Of a stretch of DNA of 64,000 nt, positions 11,090 through 23,035 are shown piece after piece. Both the position numbers and the translations under genes were made by a program. The DNA comes from Stomoxys calcitrans (lineage: Eukaryota; Arthropoda; Insecta; Diptera; Muscidae). How positions within the stretch are numbered: position 1 is the first letter of the stretch; each line of letters begins with the position of its first letter. Where the stretch lies: the NCBI RefSeq assembly GCF_963082655.1, contig NC_081553.1, positions 17,698,643-17,762,642 of the forward strand, read 5' to 3'. The notes below the pieces were generated by a model that saw only the letters and a list, made by a program, of their open reading frames with translations, was not told the origin of the DNA and made no database searches.

Positions 11090-12343
11090 AACAAGTAAAA
11101 GCGTGCTAAGTTCGCCGGGCTGAATCTTGTATACCATCCACCATGGATCGCATTTGTCGAGTTCTTTTCCCGGCATCTCTTCTTAGGCAAAAAAGGATAT
11201 AAGAAAAGATTTGCTGTGCTATTAGAGCGATATCAAGATATGGTCCGGTTCGGACAACAATTAAATTATATGTTGAAGACCTGTATAAAATGTCAGCCAA
11301 TTCGAATAAGAATTGCGCCCTTTGGGGGCTCAAGAAGTAAAATAGAGAGATCGATTTACATGGGAGCTGTATCGAGCTAAAGACCGATTCAGACCATAAT
11401 AAACACGTATGTTGATGGTCATGAGATGATCTGTCGTACAAAATTTCAGGCAAATCGGATAATAATTGCGACTTCTAGAGGCTCAAGAAGTCAAGATCCC
11501 AGATCGGTTTATATGTCAGCTATATCAGGTTATGAACCGATTTGAACCTTATTTGACACAGTTGTTGAAAGTAAGAATAAAATACGTCATGCTAAATTTC
11601 AGCCAAATCGGATAGGAACTGCGCCCTCTAGAAGTTCAAGAAGTCAAGTTCCCAAATCTGTTTATATGACAGCTATATCAGGTTATGGACCGATTTGAAC
11701 CATACTTCGCACAGTTGTTGGATATCATAACAAAATACTTCGTGCAAAAATTCATTCAAATCGGATAAGAATTGCGCCCTCTAGAAGCTCAAGAAGTCAA
11801 GACCCAAGATCGGTTTATATGGCAGCTATATCACGTTATGAACCGATGTGAACCATACTTGGCACAGTTGTTGGATATCATAACAAAACACGTCGTGCTA
11901 AATTTCATTCCAATCGGATAAGAATTGCGCACTCTAGAGGCGCAAGAAGTCAAGACCAAAGAACGGTTTATATGGCAGCTATATCAAAACATGGACCGAT
12001 ATGGCCCATTTACAATACCAACCGACCTACACTTATAAGAAGTATTTGTGCAAAATTTCAAGCTGCTAGCTTTACTCCTTCGAAAGTTAGGGTGCTTTCG
12101 ACGGACAGACGGACGGACGGACGGGCGGACGGACGGGCGGACGGACGGGCGGACGGACGGGCGGACGGACGGGCGGACGGACGGACGGACAGACAGACGG
12201 AGGGATATGGCTAGATCGACCTAAAATGTCGCGACGATCAAGAATATATGTTCTTTATGGGGTCTCAGACGAATATTTCGATTAGTTACAAACAGAATGA
12301 TGAAATTAGTATACCCCCATCCTATGGTGGAGGGTATAAAAAG
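11090..12343 (-). mobile_element. HINE-like element, family A, inserted in the retrotransposon
   Basis: Full structure on the minus strand: CTTTTTATACCC hairpin end near 12308-12343, leader with CTTGATCGTCGCGACATTTT, GTCY tract 12097-12200, about five ~153-bp monomers, sub-terminal TATACCATCCACCATGG, imperfect stem-loop (TTCGCCGGGCTGAA, one base lost) and ACTTGTT end near 11090. It separates endonuclease codons (SNHDF) from the linker codons of the host element. Confidence 0.8.
12097..12206. repeat. GGAC/GGGC tetranucleotide tract with 12-bp higher-order period
   Basis: GTCY-type tract of the HINE. On the plus strand the dodecamer GGACGGACGGGC recurs five times in a row before returning to GGAC repeats. 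This shows recent expansion as a three-tetramer unit. Confidence 0.9.
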
Positions 12344-12890
12344 ATGAAGTCATGGTTCGAAAAACATGAGGCTGACAGTTGGTCGTATAGGAGGACTTTA
12401 GAAGTGTCACTAACAAAGTACAAATCGAGAAGCGTGCTGGAGGATGCGGAAAAATGCGTGGGAATTGTTGAATTGACAGGCAAAAGCCCCAAGGAAAACA
12501 TTTCAAACGTCAAGCCCATGTTCTGTAAAACGTTAGAGTTGAAGTCCCCAGCAACCACAATGTCTGAGTTAACAAGAGAGAGAGAGAGAGGTTTAAGGAC
12601 AGAAAAAAAATCTCGCGTATCCGTACAGTTGTTCGGTCTATAAACGCACCCCACTAGGAGCTTGTTATCGGCAGCAGATACCTCAACAAAAACATACTCA
12701 ATTGGGCCACCTGGGTTAGACTTTGTACATAACTGAGTATTCAGGTAGTTTCTCACAAATACAGAGCGGTGCCGCCCCCACGACGTAATCTATCAGCTCT
12801 GTGCACGCTATATCCTGAAAGATCAATAAACTCATTAGGTGTTGATTGATTCAGCCACGTCTCCGATATTTTTCAATTTTTGGTCCGCAG
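12344..12890 (-). pseudogene. Jockey/CR1-like apurinic endonuclease domain (5' part of the element)
   Basis: Minus translation gives the endonuclease half of the ORF2 whose RT lies at 6.3-11 kb: EFIDLSGYSVHRADRLRRGG, LLVGCVYRPN, VAGDFNSN (catalytic GDFN box), STLLDLYFV, and CFSNHDFIF, where the final catalytic His lies in the SNHD box. One stop breaks GTALYL*. The domain is otherwise readable over about 180 codons, so it is younger than many neighbours. Upstream of about 12890 the similarity ends, so the element is 5'-truncated or lacks a recognisable ORF1. Confidence 0.8.
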
Positions 12891-12999
12891 GTAACAATAA
12901 TTTGCCTTAGCCGAAATGGAACAGTTGGCTCAACTCTTCCCCCTATTTCCACAATATTTCAACCAATTTATGTGAAATATTGAACTTTGACGAAATTTG

Positions 13000-13735
13000 C
13001 AAAAAATGTTTTTTTAGCCGCTTGAAATTTTGCACAAAAAATTAAATATTGATGTAGGTCGTCTGGGAGTGCATATAATTCCCATATAAACCGATCTCCC
13101 GATTTGACTCCTTGAGCTTCTGGAAGCCGTAATTATTGTCAGATTTGGCTGAAATTTTGCATGTAGTGTTCCCCAATGCCTTCCAACAACTGCGCCAAAG
13201 TCGGTTTATGACTTGATATAGCTCCCATATAAACCTATCGCCCGATTTGACTTCTTCAGCCCCTGGAAGCCGTAATTTTCGTCCGATTTAACTGAAATTT
13301 TGCACGTAGTGTTTTTTTGTATTATCTCCAGCAACTGTGTTAATTACGATTCAAATCGGTTCATAATCTGGTATAGCTGTCATATAAACCGATTTTGAAT
13401 CTTGACTTCTTGAGCCAATAGAACGAGATATTCTCATCCGATTTGACTGAAATTTTGCATGAGATAACTGTGTTAAGTATGGTGCAAGTTGATGCATAAC
13501 CTGATTTAACTTTCATATAAACCGATGTGGGATCTTGACGTCTTGAGCCTTTAGAGGGCGCAAAACTCATCCGATTTGGCAGAAATTGTGTACAAAGGCT
13601 TCTCTCATGACCTTCAACATACGTTTCTAATATGGTCGGAATCGATCAATAGCTTGATACAGCTCCCATATAAACCGATCTCCCCCTATTTTGCTTCTTG
13701 AGCCCTTGCTTAATATATGAACTCTTTTTTTCAGC
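13000..13735 (+). repeat. HINE-like relic, families A/D
   Basis: Begins in the leader (GCCGCTTGAAATTTTGCACA) and runs through four monomers with CATATAAACCGAT and GATTTGGCTGAAATTTTGCA. It stops at CCCTTGCTTAATATATG with no 3' subTIR or stem-loop. The first bases up to 13016 are not assigned. Confidence 0.75.
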
Positions 13736-15154
13736 CTCACCTAACCTACACTTTTTTTTTCAGCCTCACCTAACCACATTTCAAAAACAATTCCTGTACA
13801 AATTTCAGTTCGACTCCAAAAAAAAAACTTTTAAGGTTTTGACAATTCTTTCCTACATCTGAAATTTTTTCCAAAATTCTTTCACAACCCTCGATATTGC
13901 CTTTGACTAGCATCAGAGATGTCTGATTTATTTTCCATCTAATGCAACTGTGGCAAATGTTGCATTATATCCGTTAATACATTCACAGTCAAATGCAAAT
14001 TTATTAAAGTGGCTAACAGCAATAGCCATAGCCGTTTTTCATGATAGGATGGCTAATAACAATTTAAACAAATTTAGGCAATATCTAAGATAGTGCATAT
14101 CAATAAATTTTCAAAATGACTTTAAGAAGAGCATGGGGAACAAGGCGTCATTGCTGCTGCCATGTATGATAACATCAGCATATCGATTACCCTCAGTCTC
14201 AACAAGCACACAAATGAGTGAACTAAAAATTCGATTCGATCTAATCGATCGTATTATAGATCAAATCACTTTTCTTGTCCATCCACTTTAGAGGGGGAAT
14301 TCAAACGCAAATTAAATCTCAGCAATAATTTGAGGTTTTGTGCCTTAGTTGACCACGATTGATACTCTTGAGCAATGAAAACGGAATAAAAGATTGACTG
14401 GCCAGTGGCTAGTTGGTTGAGTTTCTTTTGCTCTACGCTTTCCCTTCCCCCCGCCCCCTTGGGGAGCAGTGATATGTAACTGCCAATTGGCTAATATGAA
14501 ATTTTATGGTATTGGAGTTTTCGTTATTCGCTTTCGATGCCAGTCATGCCAGCCATGGTCAGATATCTCCGTCATCACTGTCGTTTATGCGTGCATTTAG
14601 CATCTTGTAAAAGTATGATAGCCTCCATTATAATCAATTGTGCCTGATCGTAAAATTAAATGATCTCACAGGAAAATTAAGCGCAATTACGCAAAATAGC
14701 CAACAGGCAAATCAGCCACAACTACACCTCTATCCCACCTGAATTTGTGGACGAACACATATTGGGGATCAACTGGATAGGCACCTAAGACAGGCATTAA
14801 TCAATGGGGGCCATTGTGAAAAGGGCCTTCAGAAGGGTACATTGATGAAAACCTCCCTAAGATTTTTATTGAATTGGAGGGTTTGGGGGAGAGTTTTAAA
14901 AGCTCTCCGGCGACGAGAAACAGAAAGTTTTTTTTTACATTTTTTTGGAAACTTTTCTTTTAGATATATTTTTTTCTGGAAAATGTCATATTTTTTATTA
15001 CAATTTGCATATTATTTTAGAAATTTTTTTTTCAAGAATTATCCTAATTGAAAATTGTTTCCAAGATTCGTTTTCATAGAGATTTTTTCCAAATACTATT
15101 TTTATAGAATGTTTTTTAATAAAGATTATTTTTTAACCATATTATTTCCATAGA
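13736..15154. other. Unique AT-rich sequence, no gene found
   Basis: A near-duplicate TTTTTTTTCAGCCTCACCTAAC opens the region (13727 and 13754). The remainder is non-repetitive, with T-rich runs at 14930-15150 and a polypyrimidine/G-rich patch near 14440-14465. No protein similarity seen. Candidate host non-coding DNA. Confidence 0.6.
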
Positions 15155-15570
15155 AGGAAAGCAAAACAGATAGGAAACGAGGTACTAATAGGGTGCGATG
15201 CGAACTCTCACTCATTTCGAGGGGTAGTACCAACCCTAATAAGCGGGGCCAAGCCCTGGCAGAGTTCTTGAGTACTAACGACCTAATAACACTTGATATT
15301 GGTAACACCGCTACCTTTGTTAATAGAATTAGCGAGGAGGTATTAGATAAGACGATATGCTCGGAAAATCTAATCAATGAGGTTCAGAGTTGGAGGGTCT
15401 CCATGGAACACTCTTTCTCTGACCATCGCTACATTAGGTTTAGAATAGCATGACCAGCACCGAATCCGATAAGCTTCCGAAACAAGTTGAAAACCAACTG
15501 GACAAAAGGCTACTCAGAAGAATACTTGGGCAAGATTATTTAGTGTCCATCGTTATCACGTTAAGCTTAG
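15155..15570 (+). pseudogene. LOA-like non-LTR element, endonuclease domain fragment
   Basis: C-terminal half of an apurinic-type endonuclease: EVLIGCDANSH (catalytic Asp box), then after a frameshift near 15222 NPNKRGQALAEFLSTNDLIT, IGNTATFVN, and SWRVSMEHSFSDHRYIRF, with the catalytic SDH box at about 15417. These spacings are those of I/LOA-clade endonucleases. The same orientation and family signature as the RT at 17-18.9 kb suggest one element, interrupted at about 15570 by the RTE-like sequence. Its 5' end is missing. Confidence 0.75.
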
Positions 15571-17014
15571 CTGAAAGCTACCGAGCTCGTCCACAGGTTA
15601 CGGATGGTGGAAAGCTCCGTTTTTATGCGGAGTAGCTGCAAATGCGGCGGCGGGCAGTCAGCGATTTTCGAGAGGAGAGTCTCAGTGAGGAGTCAGGTGG
15701 CACTGGCTCTTAATTAAATACTGAGTGCCAATGATACTTGAGATGACAAGGCGAGTTATGGGCGCCTTCATATAACCAATGGCCAACATCAGCGTCAGGG
15801 GCGGCTGGCGGCAAGCGTCGGATCTTGAAGCAAGCGGCTCGCCACAATGAGGGATGCGTGTGCTATCCCACAAAACCCATGCGGTTGGGGCGCTGGCCAG
15901 TAACCCGCCCCCGGAAAACTGAGAACTACTACAAAGGAATAGTAAAAACGGACCCCCCCCCCAACGTTGACGACCCACGCAAACGAAAAAAGGACCATGC
16001 TTTGCGGATATGCACCTGGAATGTCCGCACACTTCATAGAGAAGGTGCAGTATACGCGCTGGCGGATGTATTAGAGAAGTACAAGGCAGATATTACCGCC
16101 TTACAGGAAGTGCGATGAACTGGGAATGGCGTCACTACAACACCAAACGGTGACGAACTATACTATAGCTGCCATACCACGAGGCATGAATTTGGCTGTG
16201 GATTTGTGGTTAGTCGGAGACTGAAACACCTTGTGTCTCCAAATTCTTCAACATCAGCCTTATTTGTGCCCATGCCCCGACGGAAGACAAAGACGAGCAG
16301 ACCAAGGATATTTTCTACGAGCGCCTACAGAAAGAATATGACTGCCGCCTCGCCCATGATATTAAAATCGTTCTGGGAGATTTTAATACGAAAATAGGGA
16401 AGGAAGACATTTCTGGTCCAACAGTCGGAAAGTTTAGCCTCCACGAGATAATGTCCAGTAATGGGTTGAGGCTGATAGATTTCGCCGCGGCAAAAAACAT
16501 GGCAATTAGTAGCACCAGATGTCAACATAAAATATTCACAAAGCCACATGGGTGTCACCCGATCAAAACACGAGAAACCAAATTGATCACGTTGTGATAG
16601 ATGGTAGGCATTCATCTAGCCTGTTAGATGTACGATCGAGCCATGGAGCGAATATAGATTCGGATCATTACCTTGTCGCAACAAAGTTTCGCACCCGTCT
16701 GAACATGGCGGGGAAAGTACGATCTGACACTGCACAGAAACTGGACATTGAAAGGCTGGAAAGAACATTTTACCCAACTGCTAGTGATGGTATAGAATGT
16801 TTACCTCCTAGTCAGAATGAGGTCCAAGTAGCAGTGAACCGACTAAAGAACAACAAGGCAGCAGGAGCCGACGGGTTACCCGCTGAACTGTTTAGGACCG
16901 GAGGCGACACGCTGATAAGGCGTATGCATCAGCTTATCTGGCTAGAAGAACGCTCTCCCGATGATTTGAACCTCTTCTCCTCCCCATCGCATACACTATA
17001 CTCTCGAGCGTACT
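15571..17014 (+). pseudogene. RTE-like element, 5' UTR, endonuclease and start of RT
   Basis: Complements the 3' copy at 4745-6264. After an untranslated leader come endonuclease motifs RICTWNVRTL, DITALQEVR followed by a stop (16116), VLGDFNTKIGKE, NQIDHVVIDG and IDSDHYLVATKF (catalytic SDH), then RLKNNKAAGADGLPAELF from the RT. There are frameshifts at about 16200 and 16550. Near 16976 about 75 bp present in the other copy are deleted between short CTC repeats. Similarity ends at GAGCGTACT (17014). Loss of the 3' half is unusual for a LINE insertion and points to later deletion. Confidence 0.85.
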
Positions 17015-18899
17015 CCTCGAGTACGCATACAAGAAACTACTCAAATAAAAACAGCATGCCTATGTCAAGGGAAGGTCGGTGGAGACTACTGCCCTGCACA
17101 AGGTTGTGCATAAAAAAGAAGAATCCTTCCATGCATTGGCATCGAGGGGCTTTTAACAATGTGCGGTCCGATACACTGATCCAATCCTTACACCAGTACC
17201 GGGTGGATCCGGTCCTTAGAGACTGGATAAACCATATGCTAAGGAACAGGTGGATAAATTGTGTGTCTCATGGCATAAATATAAGGGAGAAAGTGGCACA
17301 GGGTACGCCACAAGGGGGGCATTTTATCGCCACTCCTATGGGTGACCACCATAAATAATCTATTACGGATGCTGACTAAGGAGGGATTTGAACCCGTGTG
17401 CTACACACACGATGTTATAATACTTCTAAGGGGTAATTATCCGAACGAGCTATGCAGAAGGGCTGAAAGTGTTTTGCATATGGCATATGACTGGGCTAGA
17501 GTCAGAGGTCTCAATGTTAACCCAGAGAAGACAGAAATATGCCTGTTCACCAAGAAGACGAAGGTGGGCCAATTTAACGCCTCACATTTCCTCAATAAGA
17601 CGACTTTGATATCTGACAAGTTCCAAACTGAATTGGAGGTATCACATTCAGAAGCTTATTGAGAAGGTTCACCGATGTTGGACACTATGTAGATGGGCCG
17701 TAGGCTTGAAATGGGGCCTGAATTAGATGATAGTCCACTGGCTCTACAGGAGCGTGATTAGACCAATTATACTTACGCCTCAGTAGTTTGGTGGTCTTGG
17801 TATTGAGAAAAAGTGCAACATAAGGACCATGCAACAGGTTCAGAGAACATGTTGTCTTGGCATAGGCGGAGCGATGAGTACCACGCCCACTAGGGCACTG
17901 GAGACATACAGATTAAGTTTGAGGCAGCCACTGCGGCTATGAGACTTAAGTCGATGGGAGAATAGATGGAGGACGGGAACAGCTCATACCATCGCGGTGT
18001 AATCAAGGCGACGTTAGGAAACCTGGAAGGAAGGGAAGAGGTTTCAGATCGGATACCAGAGATGAACCTTGAAGTCGAGTGCAAGGCATTGCTGCCAGCG
18101 GCATAGTCTTGGATTGACGGAACTCTAGTATTGCCATCTGGAAGATCATGTTACACGGATGGATCAAAGCTAGAGGACAGAATGGGCCTGGGGGTTTACA
18201 TTGAGAACCTAGGGACTGAGATCTGTTTTAGAATGCCTGACCATATTATGGTACTGCAGGCTTAGATCCGGGCGATCACGGAATGCGTGAAATGGTGTGG
18301 TGCTAACGCGAGGACGTCGAGTGTGAACATCTTTATCGACAGTAAAATTACCATAAGGGCAATAACAACCAGGACGGTAAGGTCACAAACAGTATTGAAG
18401 TGTAACAGGGGGATTAAAACCTTCTCTGAGGATGGGAAAATCCGCATCGTTTGGGTGCCAGGCCAAAACTGAGTAAGGGGAAAGGAAAGGGAAGACGATT
18501 TGGCGGTGAAGGCCAGAGGACTGCCGTCAATAAACTTGGTTAACCTAAAGCATTTCGGGTCGACGCAGTCCGAGTTAAGGGAGTGGACGACGAATGCGCG
18601 TGCAACATTGTGGAAGCGAAACGGTTGGTAGGACGGCAAAAATCGTATGGGGGTTCCAGATCGTGAGAAGATGAGGCTATTACTGAAAGGAAGTAAGAAG
18701 GCGTTCAGTATAGCTATTGGTATCATAACGGGACACATGGGAGTAAGAGCTCACTTCTGTAAAATGGGTGCGGCAAGTGATAACATGTGTAGGGCATGAG
18801 GGGAAGATGAGGAGACGTTGGAGCATTTCCTTTGCCATTGCCCGGCTTGGCATGGGCGTGGGGCGGATTAATATCGGCACCCTCTTTTCAACCTAACCT
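17015..18899 (+). pseudogene. LOA-like non-LTR element, RT, RNase H and 3' end
   Basis: Order: AFNNVRSDTLIQSL, VAQGTPQGG (RT), then YTHDVIILL in place of YADD (about 17400), AYDWARVRGLNVNPEKTE; RNase H with CYTDGSK (18155) and IFIDSK; VWVPGQN; and a C-terminal Cys/His cluster (MCRA*GEDEETLEHFLCHCP). It ends in TTTTCAACCTAACCTAACC, matched by the minus-strand tail at 63145-63235. The active-site changes A to T and D to H, a TAG at 18263 where the RNase H catalytic Glu is expected, and further stops at 18472, 18633 and 18799 make it dead. The presence of RNase H is why I favour LOA/I rather than jockey. Confidence 0.8.
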
Positions 18900-20324
18900 A
18901 ACCCAACCATTTCTATAGAAGTTACAACTTTATTTTCAGAATTGGTTTATTTGCGTAGAAGATTTTGTCAGCATTTTATTGTTAAAGGTTTTGTTTAAGG
19001 CTGATTAGGTTTTTTTTAATTTGTTGGAATTTTTTGGTTTTTTGGTACCTCGTTGAAGTGTAGGGGGCCTTTAAACAGTCTCTGTCTCTCTATTTTTCAT
19101 AATTTCCATTTGCAGAATTGTGTTTATGCCCTGGTATGGCATTGTCGTTCACATTGGCGATGCAACAGCGAGCGCTAAGGTAATACTCATGGCGCATAAA
19201 CGGATTCAGCGAATTGACGTAATTGCAGCATTTAAGTTGTCTTATTGATCATAATAACTCCATAATAATGGAACATGTGAACAACAACAACAGCAGAACC
19301 AACAACAACTAAAACAAAACTGTATGCAATGACTGATACAACATCACAACCCAACCTCTTTGGGATCACTCAACTTGGTAGAAGTTGGTGGAAAAAAAAT
19401 AACCTGTCCAAGTAAGTCAGTCCGTCAGTCGATCACTGACGTCGCCAAAGCGTAGAGCCAAAGGCTGGCTGGCTGGCCGGTCACTACTGACATAGACATG
19501 CACCGAACATGTACCAGGGTCTAAATACTCCCCTGGCCACCGTTAAGAGACCTTTTTCGCCGTGCAGTATGTAGAATTGGATGGAGTGTCATGTGGTAAT
19601 GATAGTCTTTATTTGCTGACCGAACATTACGGCACATACAACGTTCGTAGCGATGATGATTGCCAGGCATAACGCACAAATAATATGATAGAGAATTTGC
19701 GCTTCTCCTGGGATTGATTCATTGTGTAATGATGATGAAATAGATCAGGTATGTGTTATGACAGACTTTTTTCATGGAAAAAGTTGTATGAAATTTTGGG
19801 TGAAATTTTCAATTTTTTTTTTTGTAAAAAATTTTGATAATAAATTGTGCAAAATTTTTTATTAAAAAAATATTTCTTTTATAAAAATTTTATGTTTTAA
19901 TGGAATAGTAGCCAGCCTTGAAACTAATGAGCCTCATTACTGAATGGTTTCCCTATATATGGCATACTAGACCGTCCCATGACATAAAGGAGAAAAATTT
20001 TTTGAAAACGCATATCCTCCATTTTTTTCCTTTTCATCCCAATAGGCATTCTAGACCGTCCCGTGACATTAAGAAGAACATTTTTTTGCAAATAGAGAAA
20101 CGCAAACCCTCAATTTTTCCCCTTTTCACCTCAATAAGTAAAATACGAAATGTTAACGCGATTGCTTAACGAAAACCCGGCCGCCACAAGTCCTTGAGTT
20201 GCTATGGTCTCTAAATAATTACTATTTGTGGGGTGTTTTGGGGAAGGGGTAGACCCCCAGTAAATTGGTCCCAAAAGTGGGTATCTCCCTAGCATTTGGC
20301 TCGACATATGGATATCAGATTCTT
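18900..20324. other. Unique sequence with an 84-bp direct repeat, no gene found
   Basis: Includes CAACAACAACA-type runs (19280-19310) and TTTT-rich tracts. An imperfect 84-bp unit (CTAGACCGTCCCATGAC..) occurs twice, at 19961 and 20045. No coding similarity. Confidence 0.6.
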
Positions 20325-20710
20325 ATTATCCCCCCCACTGATGGATGAGGGTATATTCATATTGTCATTCCGTTTGCAACATATCGAAATATCCATTTTC
20401 GACTCTATAAAGTATATATATTCTTGATCAGCGTAAAAATTTAAGACGTTCTAGAACTGTCCGTTCGTCTGTCTGTTGAAATCACGCTACAGTCTTTAAA
20501 AATAGAGATATTGAACTGAAACTTTGAACAGATTCTTTTTTTGTCCATAAGCAGGTTAAGTTCGAAGATGGGCTATATCGGACTATATCTTGATATAGCC
20601 CCCATATAGACCGATCCGACGATATCCGCATTCGGGGGGAAGTGTCCCCGCCCTAAATAGATACTAGAGGGTAATAGAAGGCGCAGCGCAGAGGGCCCGG
20701 TTCGGCTAGT
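20325..20710 (+). repeat. HINE-like element, family B, 5' part
   Basis: Starts with a decayed sub-terminal hairpin (ATCCCCCCCACTGATGG..GAGGGTATATTC). The leader follows (TATAAAGTATATATATTCTTGATC), a short GTCCGTTCGTCTGTCTG tract, and ATAGAGATATTGAACTGAAAC. It breaks off after ATAGACCGATCCGACG. Confidence 0.7.
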
Positions 20711-20893
20711 AAATTTATAAAAATCAAAACTTTTTTAGAAAAAAAATTTTAAATACCGAAATTTTGTTAAAATTTTTATGAAAAAAAGCAAAGAAATGGA
20801 AAACTTTAATAAAAAAAAAATTTTCAATATATTATTTTTGAAGATTTTTTAATTAAATTTAAAGAAAATGTTGTTTTATAGACAACTATTGTA

Positions 20894-21124
20894 TTGGGTT
20901 GCCCAAAAAGTAATTGCGGATTATTCATTTAGTCGGCGTTGATAAATTTTTTCACAGCTTCTGAATCTGTAATTGCATTCTTTCTGCTGTCAGTTATCAG
21001 CTGTTACTTTTAGCTTGTAAAAAAAGTGTAAAAAAGTATATTTGATTAAAGTTCATTCTAAGTTTTATTAAAAGTGCATTTACTTTCTTTTAAAAAATCC
21101 GCAATTACTTTTTGGGCAACCCAA
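20894..21124 (+). mobile_element. Mariner-type MITE, copy 1
   Basis: A 231-bp element with terminal inverted repeats starting TTGGGTTGCCCAAAAAGTAA and ending in its complement. It is flanked by TA on both sides (20892-3 and 21125-6), the Tc1/mariner target duplication. The interior contains GTCAGTTATCAGCTGTTACT and has no coding capacity. Four further complete or near-complete copies and one truncated copy lie in this window. Confidence 0.92.
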
Positions 21125-21144
21125 TAGTTGGCCCGAAATGCTTC

Positions 21145-21655
21145 GCTACACATACAAGTGTTTGCGGTCCCCTTTTGACATGGTCCACATTTGAAAATTA
21201 TTTATATTCGGATTTAACTCTCTCGCCCTATTCATTTGGGACATAATTTCGGGGTGTGGTGACTCTCCGAAATTGACCAATATTTTTATATAATTTTAGC
21301 ATTATAGTCTCAAATACCTTTCGTTTGAGTCCCATATTGTCCCGTTCGGTGTACATGTCCATTCGTGACCACTTCCAAGCATTCAAAAATTTGATGAACA
21401 ATGACCAAAATGTAATTTTTAATAATGGAAAACTTCATAGGACCTTATCTCTTGGACTTAATTCCAAAAAAATTTGGGCATGAACTATAACCTGATTAGC
21501 GATACATTAGCTTCAGTCCCTAGAGGTGCAATGAATGTCCGAATCCGCTACCATTTAGACAAAAAAACCAATGATCCCTAGTGTGGCCCAAATCGGCTTT
21601 AAATGTTCGTCGCGGTCGAATTTCACAACATTTTACTTGTTTTCTAGGATTTGAA
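21145..21655 (+). repeat. HINE-like relic with type E units, 3' end present
   Basis: Contains AAATACCTTTCGTTTGAGTC and CCCATATTGTCCCG, the type E unit seen at 25.5-27.1 kb. It ends in CGGTCGAATTTCACAACATTTTACTTGTTTT, a worn HINE 3' terminus. Confidence 0.6.
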
Positions 21656-22769
21656 CACAGACGGTATTTAACATTCCCCTCCTGCGCTAATGCTTCCCAC
21701 TTTCACGGTAAGCCAAGCTTGATGCCAACTCAACTAAAGGGGCACTTGAGCACATGAAGCTGAATGTTACCACTTCACCAATCGATTTAATCTTTCTTAC
21801 GTAAAATACTCACCACTAATCCAATGGAATTAAAACTATTTTCATTAGGTGATTGTAGGTGGTTAAATTTAAACTTATCGACAGTTTCTCAATTCTTTTG
21901 TTGTTCGGACTTGTGAGACTTCATTAATTCACTTCATTAGACTGGCTATTCAGTTCAAATTTGTGCACACGGCATTTGCAATCAGCTGCTCCTTATGGGC
22001 ACTGAAATTTAAACTCAAACAATGCCATAGATTTTCATAAGCCATTAAGTAACTCAGTCAGCCAGCCAGTCAGTCGATATGTTTGTCTTTGTGGGACTCC
22101 TTTTGAGTGGCTAGTCATTCAGTTGGCTTCCTGTGAAAAATATTTGCGCATTAAGGCTTGTTAACGTTTTGACACTTAGCTGCACTTTTCCAAAGAGACT
22201 ACTTCAGCCAGGCAGTTGACTGCCGCTGCCCCCAGATGATGATCATTTCTATGATGACATTAATTCCTATGCTACATACGTTTGTTCAAGAGGGGTAAAC
22301 ATTGGTCGTTTTCAACTATCCTTTGTTGGTTTAATGAGACTTAAATTAATGCTGAATGCATTTTAAAAATTGGTCCTATACTGAGATGACTTAGGGCTGA
22401 TGGTGGTCATGGTGGTGTTGGTTGTTGTTTTTTCAAATTGACTTTTAAATTATCTGCCATGTTTCAATTGACCTTTGTGGTCCCGTGTGACAGTCAATAA
22501 TGGCCTTAGAATTGGGTTATTGACAAGAGATCACCCCGATGTCGTTATGTTCCGCTCGTGTCGGGCTAAGCGAGACGAGGTGACCATGTGAAAATATTAA
22601 AACCCAATTGAAGGACATCTGCTTTGGTCACTAACTGTGTATTGCCAGTTTGTTAGATGGTCAAGGGTCTATCGAGTTGTAAGTTGTTAATCTGACATTT
22701 TGAAGTGATGAAAATGAAACGGAAGGACAAAAGGAGTTCATTATTTTTATATGGGATGCACTCATCATC
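21656..22769. other. Unique sequence, no gene found
   Basis: Non-repetitive, moderately AT-rich DNA. GTCAGCCAGCCAGTCAGTC-like and GGTGGTGTTGGTTGTTG runs occur. No coding similarity or known element seen. Confidence 0.55.
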
Positions 22770-22945
22770 TCATTTCCTTTCGTTTCCAATCCTATAAAGT
22801 GAATACATTGCTGAAGGTGATAAAAATCTAAAACAGCCAGATTCAGTTTGAAGCTGAGGTTTATTGGTCTATGTCTTGATGAAGCCCCCATATAAACCGA
22901 TTAACTTTATAATTACCGATAACCTGAGACTACCATGGATAATAG
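22770..22945 (+). repeat. HINE-like relic
   Basis: Shows AATCCTATAAAGTGAATAC (leader) and AAGCCCCCATATAAACCGAT (monomer start) with the GTCY tract missing. Confidence 0.55.
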
Positions 22946-23035
22946 GCCACCATTGATGCCACCGTAACGCAGAGGTTAGCAAGTCCGCCTATGACGCTGT
23001 ACGCCTGGGTTCAAATCCAGGCGAGACCATAAAAA
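22946..23035 (+). mobile_element. tRNA-derived SINE, head only
   Basis: CACCGTAACGCAGAGGTTAGC (A-box region) and GGTTCAAATCCAGGCGAGACC (B box) followed by poly-A (23031-23040). The body is missing. The next base pairs start a HINE 3' end. Confidence 0.8.

Noticed and set aside
12248..12643. 131-codon plus-strand frame spanning a HINE end and neighbouring DNA
   Set aside because: It runs antisense to the endonuclease domain of the minus-strand retrotransposon and crosses the insertion boundary.
15682..16032. Minus-strand frames opposite the RTE 5' region
   Set aside because: They are antisense to recognisable endonuclease motifs (RICTWNVRTL) on the plus strand.
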